The translations under genes and the position numbers were made by a program. Positions 7,717-16,491 of a DNA stretch of 43,825 nt are shown one piece after another. The stretch's first letter is position 1, and every line of letters begins with the position of its first letter. Source of the DNA: Clostridia bacterium (GTDB taxonomy: Bacteria > Bacillota > Clostridia > Oscillospirales > CAG-272); assembly GCA_017462035.1 (NCBI GenBank), contig JAFTRY010000016.1, positions 1 through 43,825 on the forward strand. Direction: 5' to 3'. Under the pieces are notes generated by a model. It had not been told where the DNA came from, ran no database searches, and worked only from the letters and a program-made list of their open reading frames with translations.

Positions 7717-9720
7717 TTAGATGTCTGCGTCCTTGATATACTCACTTCCGTGGAGGGCGATAAATTCCTTTCTGGCAGGGAGATTGTTCCCCAGAAGGGT
7801 ATCGAAGATCTCTTCGGTCTTCTGCGCATCGGTGGGGGTAACCGAAATGAGTCGGCGGGTGGAGGGATGCATCGTGGTTCTGGACATCATCTCAGGTTCA
7901 TTTTCACCAAGACCCTTGGAGCGTTGCAGGGTGTACTTCTGATTTCCCAGCTTCTTTAAGATCTCTGCCTTTTCAAATTCATCGTAGGCAAAATAGGTCT
8001 GATCCTTGGTGGTGATCTCGAACAGAGGGGTTTCAGCAATAAAGACCTTGCCTTCCTTCAACAGGGTGGGAAGGAGGCGGTAGAAGAGGGTGAGCAATAG
8101 CGTACGGATCTGGAAGCCGTCTTCGTCCGCGTCGGTACAAATAATGATCTTGGACCAACGGAGAGCATTGAGATCGAAGGTGACCAGATCACCCTTGACC
8201 TTCTTGCCCGTGATCTCCACGCCGCATCCGATGACTCGGAGCAGGTCGGTGATGATGTCACTTTTGAAGATCTGGTCGTAGGTGCTCTTCATACAGTTCA
8301 GGGTCTTACCTCGAACGGGAATGATTGCCTGGAAGTCGGCGTTTCTTGCCAGCTTACAGGAGGTCAGTGCCGAGTCACCCTCCACAATGTAAAGCTCGCG
8401 GACGTTCGGGTCCTTGGAGCGGCAATTGACGAACTTTTCCACACGGTTGGCAATATCCATGGTTCCCGTCAGCTTCTTTTTGATGTTCAGCCGCTCGGAT
8501 TCAGCACTCTCACGGCTTCGCTTATTGACGAGAACCTGGTTGGCAAAGGTCTCCGCGGCAGTGGGGTTTTCCACGAAATAGATATCCAGATTTTCTTTCA
8601 AGAAGGCGGTCATTGCCTCATAGATAAAGGTGTTGGTGATCGACTTCTTGGTCTGGTTTTCATAGGAGGTCATAGTAGAGAAGCTATTGATTACCAGAAG
8701 GAGGCAGTCGGCAACGTCGGTGAAGGTGATCTTGGACTCATTTTTATTGTACTTGCCCATGGATTTCAGATATTTGTCAAGGGCGTAGACAAAGGCGACC
8801 TTAACTGCCTTGTCGGGAGAACCGCCGTACTCCAAAAAGCTGGAGTTGTGATAATATTCCGTGGCGTTCACGGTATTAGATACGCAGAAGGAGAAGTCAG
8901 CCTTCAGCCTGTATTCATCCTTATCAGCGCGGTCACGCCCCTGTGTTTCCAAATGCCACAGAACGGGGGCAGTCATTGCTGTTTCACCCGCCAGTTCGGT
9001 AATGTAGTCGGAGATGCCATTTTCGTAGAGGAATTTCTGCTCCTCCATTTTTCCGTCCTCTCCCTGGAGATCCAGGGTGAAGCAGATACCGGGGTTGACC
9101 ACCGATTGACGGCGCATGGTCTCGATGAAGAAGGAGTGGGGAATCTTAATATCGGTAAAGACCTCCAGGTCGGGACGCCAACGAATGACGGTACCCGTAC
9201 GCCGCGCGTTCTTTTCCAGAGGACGAACGGTGAGCTCGGTGACCGGCTCACCCTTCCGGAAGCTGATCTTAGACTCGTTGGTTCCGTCATAGGAGAACAC
9301 GTCCATGTATTCGGCACTGTACTGGGTGGCGCAGGCACCCAGACCGTTCAGACCCAGGGAGAACTCATAAGCTGAGTCTCCGTTGTTATTGTCGTATTTA
9401 CCTCCGGCGTAGAGCTCGCAGTAGATCAGATCCCAGTTCCAGCGACCCTCGGCTTCATTGTAGCCTAAGGGGACACCCCGTCCGTGGTCATCCACACAGA
9501 TCGAGTAGTCATTATAGGCAGTGACGCGGATCTCGTTTCCGTGACCCTCTCTTGCCTCGTCCACCGAGTTGGAGAGAATCTCGAAAAAGGAGTGCTCGCA
9601 GCCCTCCAGACCGTCGGAGCCGAAAATCACTCCGGGACGTTTTCTGACGCGGTCGGCGCCCTTCAGTGCCTTAATGCTTTGGTCGTTATATTGCTTGGGT
9701 GTTTCTTTTTTCGCAGTCAT
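7717..9720 (-). CDS. Divergent type IIA topoisomerase ATPase subunit (GyrB/ParE-like)
   Basis: 667 residues. The B subunit hydrolyses ATP and captures DNA for strand passage by the A subunit. Seen: GHKL ATPase motifs (SNSVDEAREG; DDHGRGVP; SLGLNGLGA), the TOPRIM motif EGDSA, the acidic TDADEDGFQIRTLLLTLFYR stretch and RSKGLGENEPEMMSRTTMHP near the C-terminus. It departs from standard GyrB/ParE: EGDSALTSCK replaces EGDSAGGSAK, and TDADEDGFQI replaces TDADVDGAHI. This suggests the second, atypical GyrB-like paralogue that some Clostridia carry rather than the housekeeping gyrase. No A-subunit gene is adjacent in the window. The start at 9720 has AAAGGTG upstream. Confidence 0.85.
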   Translation of the reverse strand: MTAKKETPKQYNDQSIKALKGADRVRKRPGVIFGSDGLEGCEHSFFEILSNSVDEAREGHGNEIRVTAYNDYSICVDDHGRGVPLGYNEAEGRWNWDLIYCELYAGGKYDNNNGDSAYEFSLGLNGLGACATQYSAEYMDVFSYDGTNESKISFRKGEPVTELTVRPLEKNARRTGTVIRWRPDLEVFTDIKIPHSFFIETMRRQSVVNPGICFTLDLQGEDGKMEEQKFLYENGISDYITELAGETAMTAPVLWHLETQGRDRADKDEYRLKADFSFCVSNTVNATEYYHNSSFLEYGGSPDKAVKVAFVYALDKYLKSMGKYNKNESKITFTDVADCLLLVINSFSTMTSYENQTKKSITNTFIYEAMTAFLKENLDIYFVENPTAAETFANQVLVNKRSRESAESERLNIKKKLTGTMDIANRVEKFVNCRSKDPNVRELYIVEGDSALTSCKLARNADFQAIIPVRGKTLNCMKSTYDQIFKSDIITDLLRVIGCGVEITGKKVKGDLVTFDLNALRWSKIIICTDADEDGFQIRTLLLTLFYRLLPTLLKEGKVFIAETPLFEITTKDQTYFAYDEFEKAEILKKLGNQKYTLQRSKGLGENEPEMMSRTTMHPSTRRLISVTPTDAQKTEEIFDTLLGNNLPARKEFIALHGSEYIKDADI

Positions 9721-9747
9721 AATACACCTTTCTCTTCGTAATATTTT

Positions 9748-10224
9748 TTAGGATTCCCGTGCTCGGCACAGATCCTCCCAGCTCTTGGCACCTGAGGCAA
9801 TAAAGAGCTCTTCACAGGAGAGCCGTACAGCACTGTTGGCGGTGCCGGCGGCGGGGTACACGGTATCAAACCGTCGCAGAGAGAGATCCAGATAGACGGG
9901 TACGTTTTCAGGAAGGGCAAAGGGGCAGATCCCGCCCACAGGGTGTCCCGTCATAGCCGGTGCTTCCTCGTGGGACAGCATTTTGGGCTTGAAGCCGAAA
10001 CGGGCTTTGAATTTCCCGTTGTCGATTTTGTGGTCACCGGCGCAAACCACAAGCACACAACTGCCTTCCTTACCGTGGAGAGAAATGGTTTTGGCGATTC
10101 GAGCACCTTCCACGCCAAGAGCGTTTGCCGCCAATTCCACGGTGGCACTGGATACATCAAATTCCTCGATCCGGTCGGAAAGACCCATCGGGGAGAGAAA
10201 TTGTTTTACTCGTTCAATAGACAT
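9748..10224 (-). CDS. YbaK/EbsC-family aminoacyl-tRNA deacylase-like protein
   Basis: 158 residues, one YbaK/ProRS-INS domain. Relatives hydrolyse mischarged tRNAs such as Cys-tRNA(Pro) or Ala-tRNA(Pro). Visible features are the conserved Lys in ARIAKTISL (about residue 45), the GHPVGGICPFALP loop and GTANSAV near residues 127-133. It is 27 bases upstream of the topoisomerase gene on the same strand and may share a transcript. Amino-acid specificity cannot be told from sequence alone. A possible promoter is TTTTCA-17-TATAAT at 10264-10292 on the minus strand. Confidence 0.85.
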   Translation of the reverse strand: MSIERVKQFLSPMGLSDRIEEFDVSSATVELAANALGVEGARIAKTISLHGKEGSCVLVVCAGDHKIDNGKFKARFGFKPKMLSHEEAPAMTGHPVGGICPFALPENVPVYLDLSLRRFDTVYPAAGTANSAVRLSCEELFIASGAKSWEDLCRARES

Positions 10225-10341
10225 ACGGAATCCTTTTTATAGATTAGATGGATCATCTTTTATATTATATCAAATTTTTTGCCGTTTGAAAAGGGCTTTT
10301 TTGCTTTTTCTTACAAGGTTTTGTGTTTTTTTCAAAAGTTA

Positions 10342-10370
10342 TTGACAAGATATGGGGGGTATGATATAAT
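10342..10370 (+). promoter_or_regulatory. Consensus promoter of the pfl operon
   Basis: TTGACA (10342-10347), a 17-base spacer and TATAAT (10365-10370): a perfect sigma-70/sigma-A consensus. Transcription would begin near 10377, at the first base of the riboswitch. Confidence 0.9.
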
Positions 10371-10376
10371 ATCCAT

Positions 10377-10446
10377 GATTCCTGCAACTGACGGAACATG
10401 GGGTACCATGGGGGAACAGGAAGCATAAAGCCGACCGTCTGGGCAT
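10377..10446 (+). ncRNA. ZTP riboswitch (pfl motif)
   Basis: This RNA class senses ZTP/ZMP, the signal of 10-formyl-tetrahydrofolate shortage. Seen: P1 from TTCCTG (10379-10384) pairing with CAGGAA (10417-10422), an internal ACTGACGGAACATGGGG region, and the hallmark 3' part GCCGACCGTCTGGGCA (10430-10445), in which GCC and GGC close P3. The last bases overlap the left arm of the terminator that follows, so ligand binding would favour read-through into pflB. Formate made by pyruvate formate-lyase feeds 10-formyl-THF synthesis, which explains the link. Confidence 0.9.
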
Positions 10447-10480
10447 CCTTTGCAGGAAAAGGATGTCTTTTTGTTTTTTT
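10444..10480 (+). terminator. Riboswitch-controlled terminator
   Basis: CATCCTTT (10444-10451) pairs with AAAGGATG (10458-10465), followed by TCTTTTTG and TTTTTTT. It shares its first base(s) with the riboswitch P3 stem, as expected of a transcriptional expression platform. Confidence 0.85.
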
Positions 10481-10524
10481 TGTTTTAAATTTATCAAATT
10501 CATTGAGTGAAAGGAGAAATAAAT

Positions 10525-12750
10525 ATGAATCAATGGAGAGAATTTAAGGAAGGAAATTGGACTGAGGAAATTAATGTCCGTGATTTTGTTCAGCGGAATT
10601 ATACACCCTATGGAGGAGATGGCAGCTTTTTAAAGGGTGCTACGAAGCGAACCGAATCGGTCAGAAAACGTGTCGAGGAGCTTTTGATCGCGGAAAACGC
10701 CAAGGGAGGCGTGTTGGACATCGATACCGAGCACGTGTCGTCCCTTTTGACATATCGCCCCGGATACATAAACAAGGACGAGGATCTGATTTTCGGTCTC
10801 CAGACCGACGCACCTCTGAAGAGAGCGGTGAACCCCTTTGCCGGCTACCGCAACGCGGTGCAGGCGTGTGAGGCATACGGCTATGAGATCGGTGAGTCGA
10901 TCAAAAACGAGTTCCGGTACCGTACTACCCACAATACGGGTGTATTCCGTGTGTACACCGATACCATGAAAAAGGCAAGACACGCAGGCGTGTTGACCGG
11001 TTTGCCCGATGCCTACGCAAGAGGACGGATCATCGGCGACTACCGCCGTATTGCCCTGTACGGTATGGATTATTTGATCCAGGAGCGCAAGGCGGACAAG
11101 CAGAGAATCGGCGAACGGGATATGAACGCGGATACCATTCAATTGCTGGAGGACATCGCGAGACAGTTAGATTTTATGGGTCAGCTGGTGACGATGGCAG
11201 CCGAGTACGGATGTGATATCTCCCGTCCCGCGGAAAACGCCAGGGAAGCGGTTCAATGGCTGTATTTCGGTTACCTGGGTGCGGTGAAGGAACAGAATGG
11301 CGCGGCAAATAGTATTGGACGGATCTCCGCATTCCTGGATATTTATTTTGAAAGAGATCTGGCAGAGGGAACTCTGGATGAGCAGGGAGCGCAGGAGCTC
11401 ATCGACGATCTGGTTCTGAAAATGAGATTGGTTCGCCATTTGCGGACTCCCGAGTATAACGAGCTCTTTGCGGGAGATCCCGTGTGGGTGACCTGCTCCC
11501 TGGCAGGTGTAGGTGAGGACGGCAGACCTATGGTAACCAAGACCTGCTACCGTTTCTTGCAGACCCTGTACAATTTGGGACCCAGCGCGGAGCCCAACCT
11601 AACTGTTCTTTGGTCCGAAAAATTACCCCGTTCGTTTAAGGAATTCTGTGCCAAGGTCTCCATCGATACCGACTCTATCCAGTACGAGAACGATGACGTA
11701 ATGAGAAAAGACTTTGGTGATGACTATTCCATCGCTTGCTGCGTGTCCGCCATGAAGACCGGTAAGCAGATGCAGTTTTTCGGTGCTCGTTGTAACCTGG
11801 CAAAAGTGCTTCTCATGGCACTGAACGGCGGTAAGGACGAGCTGTACGGCGACCAGATCGCACCTGAGGGAAAGGTGTTTGAGGAGAAGCCTCTGGTGTA
11901 CGAGGAGGTCATGGAGGCGTTCAAAACCTACGCCGCTTGGATGGCAAAGCTATACGTCAACACCATGAACGTGATTCACTACATGCATGACCGTTACGCT
12001 TATGAGCGGCTGATGATGTCCTTCCATGACGTAGAGCCTGAGCGTCTGATGGCGTTTGGAATCAGCGGCTTCAGTGTGCTGGCGGATAGTTTGAGTGCCA
12101 TTAAGTACGCGAAGGTTACTCCCGTGAAGGATGAGAGAGGTCTCATCGTGGACTTCGTGACCGAGGGTGAATTCCCCAAGTACGGAAACGACGACGACCG
12201 TGTGGACGATATTGCCAAGTGGATCACCGAGTATTTCTACGCCGAGCTCTGCAAGACTAAGACCTACCGTGGCGCAAAGCATACGCTCTCGGTTCTGACC
12301 ATTACCTCCAACGTGGTATACGGTAAGAAGACCGGCTCTACGCCCGACGGACGAAAGAAGGGTGAGCCCTTCGCGCCGGGTGCGAACCCCATGCACGGAA
12401 GAGATGCGGAGGGAGCACTTGCTTCTTTGAACTCAGTGGCAAAGGTGAATTACGCTTGTTGCCAGGACGGTATTTCCAATACCTTCTCTATTACCCCCGT
12501 CGCACTGGGGTGCGACGAGGCAGATCGCGTTGAGAAGCTGGTGGCGGTATTGGACGGCTATTTCGCTCAGCATGCCCATCACTTGAACGTGAACGTGCTG
12601 AACCGTCAGAAGCTTATTGACGCCATGAACGATCCTACCCTGTATCCCTCCTTGACCATCCGTGTCAGCGGATACGCGGTGAATTTCAACAAGCTGACAA
12701 AGGACAAGCAGCTGGAGGTCATTTCCCGTACCTTCCACGAGAAGATGTAA
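10525..12750 (+). CDS. pflB: Pyruvate formate-lyase (formate C-acetyltransferase)
   Basis: 741 residues, the normal PflB length. Cytoplasmic glycyl radical enzyme: pyruvate + CoA gives acetyl-CoA + formate, under anaerobiosis. The active-site Cys pair is C405-C406 (IACCVSAM). The radical Gly is G716 in TIRVSGYAV, 26 residues from the end, as in the family. The ATG at 10525 has AAAGGAG upstream; a frame starting 18 bases earlier would include the ribosome binding site. The gene is under a ZTP riboswitch and is followed one base later by its activase, so the two form an operon. Confidence 0.97.
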   Translation: MNQWREFKEGNWTEEINVRDFVQRNYTPYGGDGSFLKGATKRTESVRKRVEELLIAENAKGGVLDIDTEHVSSLLTYRPGYINKDEDLIFGLQTDAPLKRAVNPFAGYRNAVQACEAYGYEIGESIKNEFRYRTTHNTGVFRVYTDTMKKARHAGVLTGLPDAYARGRIIGDYRRIALYGMDYLIQERKADKQRIGERDMNADTIQLLEDIARQLDFMGQLVTMAAEYGCDISRPAENAREAVQWLYFGYLGAVKEQNGAANSIGRISAFLDIYFERDLAEGTLDEQGAQELIDDLVLKMRLVRHLRTPEYNELFAGDPVWVTCSLAGVGEDGRPMVTKTCYRFLQTLYNLGPSAEPNLTVLWSEKLPRSFKEFCAKVSIDTDSIQYENDDVMRKDFGDDYSIACCVSAMKTGKQMQFFGARCNLAKVLLMALNGGKDELYGDQIAPEGKVFEEKPLVYEEVMEAFKTYAAWMAKLYVNTMNVIHYMHDRYAYERLMMSFHDVEPERLMAFGISGFSVLADSLSAIKYAKVTPVKDERGLIVDFVTEGEFPKYGNDDDRVDDIAKWITEYFYAELCKTKTYRGAKHTLSVLTITSNVVYGKKTGSTPDGRKKGEPFAPGANPMHGRDAEGALASLNSVAKVNYACCQDGISNTFSITPVALGCDEADRVEKLVAVLDGYFAQHAHHLNVNVLNRQKLIDAMNDPTLYPSLTIRVSGYAVNFNKLTKDKQLEVISRTFHEKM

Positions 12751-12751
12751 G

Positions 12752-13486
12752 ATGGCTATGACCGGATGGGTACATTCCTTTGAGAGCATGGCTGCGGTGG
12801 ATGGCGAAGGTCTTCGCTGCGCCGTGTTCTTAGCGGGCTGTCCGTTGCGCTGTGCCTACTGTCACAATCCCGATACGTGGTACCCGCGTACGGGAGCGGA
12901 GACTGATGCCGAGCAAATGGTGCGAAAGATCGCCCGCTATAAGCCCTATTTCGGTGACCTGGGTGGGGTAACCTTTAGCGGCGGTGAGCCTCTGTTGCAG
13001 GCAGAATGGCTTCGGGAGATGGTGCCCTTACTTGAAAAGGAGGGGATCCATTATGTTGTGGATACCTCGGGAGCCCTTCCCTTGACTGATACGGTCAAGG
13101 AGGTCTTGTCCGGTGCTCAAAGTGTTCTGCTGGATTTAAAGTTTTGGGACGGGGAGAGCTACCGACAGTATACGGGACAGGGTATAGAAAGACCGCTGGA
13201 GACACTGCGTTATCTGAATGACATCGAAAAAAAGACCAGGATCCGTACGGTGATCGTTCCCGGCATCAATGACCGTGAGGAGCTTCTTGAGAAGTATCTT
13301 TCCCACCTGACGGGAATGGCGTGCGTGGAGCGGTATGAGCTTCTTGGTTTTCATACCATGGGCTTTTTCAAATATGAAAAGCTGGGGATCTCGAACTCCC
13401 TGGCGAAAACCCCTGCGCTTTCTGAGGAGAGGCGGAAGGAATTGCAGAAATTTGTGGACGAAAGACTTTCGTTTACACGTATATAA
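12752..13486 (+). CDS. pflA: Pyruvate formate-lyase activating enzyme
   Basis: 244 residues, the usual size. Radical SAM enzyme that abstracts hydrogen from the PflB glycine. The [4Fe-4S] motif is C30-PLR-C34-AY-C37, followed by the SAM-binding GGVTFSGGEPLLQ. Its start codon lies one base after the pflB stop, so translation is probably coupled. An ATG six bases later (MTGWVHSFE) is an equally possible start, as no strong binding site distinguishes them. Confidence 0.96.
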   Translation: MAMTGWVHSFESMAAVDGEGLRCAVFLAGCPLRCAYCHNPDTWYPRTGAETDAEQMVRKIARYKPYFGDLGGVTFSGGEPLLQAEWLREMVPLLEKEGIHYVVDTSGALPLTDTVKEVLSGAQSVLLDLKFWDGESYRQYTGQGIERPLETLRYLNDIEKKTRIRTVIVPGINDREELLEKYLSHLTGMACVERYELLGFHTMGFFKYEKLGISNSLAKTPALSEERRKELQKFVDERLSFTRI

Positions 13487-13541
13487 CCTCGAGTCATGGT
13501 GACGAGATCGCATCTTAGCAAATGTTTTGAAGGAGAACACG

Positions 13542-14099
13542 ATGAGGGACGAAAGAGAGCTTTTGACGAGGCAGACGATTCAACGGAAATTGGAACGGGA
13601 AGCCAAGCACTCCATAGTGGGTACGGTGCTGATCTTATTTTTGGGTTTGGTTGTGCTCGGTGTGATGTTTCTTTTGTTGGCTGCCGTCGCTCCCATGATC
13701 TCCACTGTTACCGTTGCGGTTGAAACGGTCTTGGTTGCTATTTTTGTGCTGGTATGCATTCTTTTTATGATCCGCGGAGCCTCGCGGCTCAGCCGAGCGA
13801 GAAAGGAAACTTTCTCGGTGATAGAGGACGAGTTGGGCGAGGTGTGTGAAAATCACCTCAATCTGTGGCGTCTGCTTCTGACCGGAAGATTGTTCGACCG
13901 ATCCTGCTATGAGCATGTTTTCGAATTCAAAAGCGGGAAAAAATATGTGGTGAATTGTAGTGAGAATCAAAATACCAGCTTGGATGCGGTAGCGAAATTT
14001 TCCTTGCCCGGAGACAAGTTTTACCTTGTTTTCTATACCGATTCTCCCGAAAAAGTCGTTCTGCTTTACGCTTCAAAGCTGTACCGATATCAGGCGTAA
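13542..14099 (+). CDS. Uncharacterised protein with two membrane segments
   Basis: 185 residues, not assigned to a family. A charged N-terminus (ERELLTRQTIQRKLEREAK) precedes two hydrophobic helices (about residues 26-50 and 55-80), so both ends should face the same side. The C-terminal 100 residues form a soluble, beta-rich-looking domain (FEFKSGKKYVVN; GDKFYLVFYT). AAGGAG precedes the ATG at 13542. It lies 55 bases after pflA and ends at a strong terminator, so it is probably the last gene of the pfl transcript. No function can be given. Confidence 0.7.
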   Translation: MRDERELLTRQTIQRKLEREAKHSIVGTVLILFLGLVVLGVMFLLLAAVAPMISTVTVAVETVLVAIFVLVCILFMIRGASRLSRARKETFSVIEDELGEVCENHLNLWRLLLTGRLFDRSCYEHVFEFKSGKKYVVNCSENQNTSLDAVAKFSLPGDKFYLVFYTDSPEKVVLLYASKLYRYQA

Positions 14100-14119
14100 A
14101 GCAAGAATTCTATAAAGTG

Positions 14120-14170
14120 AAAAAAGCATCGCAGCCATGAGAACAAATCTCATGGCTGCGATGCTTTTTA
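14120..14170 (+). terminator. Bidirectional terminator between convergent genes
   Basis: Long stem AAAAAGCATCGCAGCCATGAG / CTCATGGCTGCGATGCTTTTT (one arm at 14120-14140), with A- and T-runs at the two ends. It serves the pfl operon on the plus strand and the desulfurase operon on the minus strand. Confidence 0.92.
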
Positions 14171-14182
14171 TACGTTGGCACT

Positions 14183-15361
14183 TCACCGTCGGATCCGTAC
14201 CAGCGTGTCTAAATTTTTCTTCAGAGAAAGGTACAAGGCATCCAACTCCTCTTTAGTGTTCATATCGGAGAGACTGATTCTCAGAGAACAATCTGCTTCC
14301 TCGGTGGTCAAGCCAAAGGCAAGAAGGGAATCACTGGGGTGGGCGGAGTGAGAGGAACAGGCTGAACCGCTGGAGACAAAGATCCCGTCAGCGGAAAGTG
14401 CGTGAAGCATAGTCTCACTCTTGATAGAGGGGAGGGTAATGTTGAGAATATAAGGAAGGTAGGAGCCCTTTGGCTGGTTGATACGAAGAGGAAGAGGGGA
14501 TAGCTTTTCCACTGCATACCGATATAATTCCTGTACATGAACGGAACGTTCATCCTTCCTTGTTCGCAGATCCGCTACGGACGCGCCAAAGGCAGCAATA
14601 CCCGGAACGTTCTCGGTTCCCGAACGCAAGCCCTGTTCTTGACCGCCGCCCCGCAGGAAGGGAACGATCTTTTTTGCTTTGATCAGAGAGGCGGCAATAT
14701 AGAGCGCGCCAACTCCCTTGGGGGCGTGAAGCTTGTGAGCACTGACCGTGACCAGATCCGCGGACAGGGTCGCCGGGGTGAAGGGAACCTTCATGAAGCC
14801 CTGTACGGCATCGCAGTGGGTGATGGCATCGGGATAGACCCGCTTTACCGTGCGGAACATTTCCCCTACGGGGTAAAGAGCACCGGTCTCGTTGTTTACC
14901 AGCATAAAGGTGGCAAGAAATATTTTTTTGTCCAGAGAAGCTCGAAGCACCTCCATGTCGGGTATTCCTCCGACGGTAGGAATTCGAATAATCTCAAAAC
15001 CGTCCTTTTCCAAGCATTCCAGGACTCTCGCTATGGAAGGGTGCTCCGAGTTGGTGGTGAGAATTCGGTTTGCCTCTCTCCGCTCCTTGGCATAGGCGGT
15101 TCCAAAGAGTGCCAAAGAGGTGGCTTCGGTACCGCAGGAGGTAAAGACCAGGATGCCGTCCTTTTGCCTGGGACGAAGTCCAAGACCTCTGAGGATCTCC
15201 TCTCGCGCTTTCTCCAAGATAGCCTCCGCCTCCTGCCCCGCTGAATGGAGGGAGGAAGGATTTCCGTAGTGATCCAGGACGGCGATCATTGCCTCCTTGG
15301 CGGCAGAAGAGAGAGGGGTAGTGGCACTGTTATCTAAATAAATGGATCTGTTTGTTGTCAT
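14183..15361 (-). CDS. Cysteine desulfurase (NifS/IscS-like)
   Basis: 392 residues, class V aminotransferase fold. It takes sulfur from cysteine via PLP for Fe-S clusters or tRNA thiolation. Signatures: N-terminal IYLDNSATTPLS, the PLP lysine K210 in VSAHKLHAPKG, and the persulfide cysteine C335 in SSGSACSSHS. The start at 15361 lies 10 bases after the stop of the upstream lipoprotein gene on the same strand, so the two are co-transcribed. No iscU or thiI partner is adjacent, so its sulfur acceptor is not indicated. Confidence 0.93.
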   Translation of the reverse strand: MTTNRSIYLDNSATTPLSSAAKEAMIAVLDHYGNPSSLHSAGQEAEAILEKAREEILRGLGLRPRQKDGILVFTSCGTEATSLALFGTAYAKERREANRILTTNSEHPSIARVLECLEKDGFEIIRIPTVGGIPDMEVLRASLDKKIFLATFMLVNNETGALYPVGEMFRTVKRVYPDAITHCDAVQGFMKVPFTPATLSADLVTVSAHKLHAPKGVGALYIAASLIKAKKIVPFLRGGGQEQGLRSGTENVPGIAAFGASVADLRTRKDERSVHVQELYRYAVEKLSPLPLRINQPKGSYLPYILNITLPSIKSETMLHALSADGIFVSSGSACSSHSAHPSDSLLAFGLTTEEADCSLRISLSDMNTKEELDALYLSLKKNLDTLVRIRR

Positions 15362-15371
15362 ATCGTCTGTT

Positions 15372-16379
15372 TTATCGGAACGTAAATACGTCCATCATAC
15401 GATTTACGTCTGCCAGATGCTCACTGAAGCGATCCGTCAGAGCCGTGTAGGTAATGGAATAGATGTGCTCGTTGTAGGCGAAGAGGGTCTGCATGATGGT
15501 GATCTGGGTTCCTTCTACCGTGGCGGTATAGGTGTAGGTGTAGGCGGAGCGTCCGGAAACTGTACGCTCGGCAGGCTCAGCGGTTCTTTCGTACGCAGGA
15601 AGAACGGTCTTGTACTCCTCTTCGCAACGCAGAAAATAATCCTTTACAGAGATAGAAGTCTCGGGAGCGTAGGAGGTCACGGTCACGTTGGGTTTGCCGC
15701 TTTCCGGATAGTAAGCTTCGGATACACCGCTGTCGGCATTGCATACCCATGCCTTAGGTACATAAAAGCGGTATTCGATCTGATCCGCTGAGGCAATTTC
15801 CATGCCGTCGGGGGTATTTTTGTCCACCAGCTCTTGACCGTTGTCCGTTCCTTTTTCACAGAGGACGAAGGAGGAGATAATCTTGTCAAAATCAGCGGAA
15901 AAGGCTTCATATCGCTCGGTCGGGCAGTAGCCGTTTAAGGACACCATATCTCCCCGATACAAGGCTGTAATTTGGAAGCAGGTCATTTCCTTTTCGTCCT
16001 CGGTCATTTTGTAGCTGAGCTTGACCGCGTTCTCCCCCCCCAACAGAGCGGCAGAACGGTCAGTGATGACGAAGCCCTTGAGAGTCTTGGCATATTGTTC
16101 ACTACAGTAATCCATATATGCGTCCAACGTCATGTTGGCATCCTCGGGGGAAACGTACCGAGCCGTTACCATAATTTTCTCGGAGGAGGACAAATAAGCA
16201 CCTGAAATACCGCTGACCGTATTTTCCGACCAGTTTGTGGGCACGTAAAGACGGAAGGGTTCTCCCGCGGCGGTTGCTGACTTCATGTCCTCGGGGGCAT
16301 CGGGATCGGTCTGGCTACAAGCGGTGGCACAAAGAGCCAAAAGAAGTGCCAGCACAATTGCAAAGATTTTTTTCATCAT
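15372..16379 (-). CDS. Lipoprotein with two tandem PsbP/DcrB-like domains
   Basis: 335 residues from the ATG at 16379. A basic start and hydrophobic helix lead to the lipobox CATAC, so the mature protein would be anchored by a lipidated Cys on the outer face of the membrane. The rest falls into two related halves: FRLYVPTNW...SGISGAYLSSSEK...LDAYMDYCSEQY (from about residue 40) and YRFYVPKAW...SGVSEAYYPESGK...VKDYFLRCEEEY (from about residue 200). This pattern resembles PsbP/MOG1/DcrB-type lipoproteins. The function is unknown. It lies between murD and the desulfurase gene on one strand. Confidence 0.75.
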   Translation of the reverse strand: MMKKIFAIVLALLLALCATACSQTDPDAPEDMKSATAAGEPFRLYVPTNWSENTVSGISGAYLSSSEKIMVTARYVSPEDANMTLDAYMDYCSEQYAKTLKGFVITDRSAALLGGENAVKLSYKMTEDEKEMTCFQITALYRGDMVSLNGYCPTERYEAFSADFDKIISSFVLCEKGTDNGQELVDKNTPDGMEIASADQIEYRFYVPKAWVCNADSGVSEAYYPESGKPNVTVTSYAPETSISVKDYFLRCEEEYKTVLPAYERTAEPAERTVSGRSAYTYTYTATVEGTQITIMQTLFAYNEHIYSITYTALTDRFSEHLADVNRMMDVFTFR

Positions 16380-16491
16380 GTGGTTTAGGGATCCTTTCTG
16401 TTTCGGAAGCATTTGCGGAAAGTGTTCCGCATGACTTCATTTTACTCCTACCATTATATCAAATAATTCTTACCATATCTATAAGAAATTG

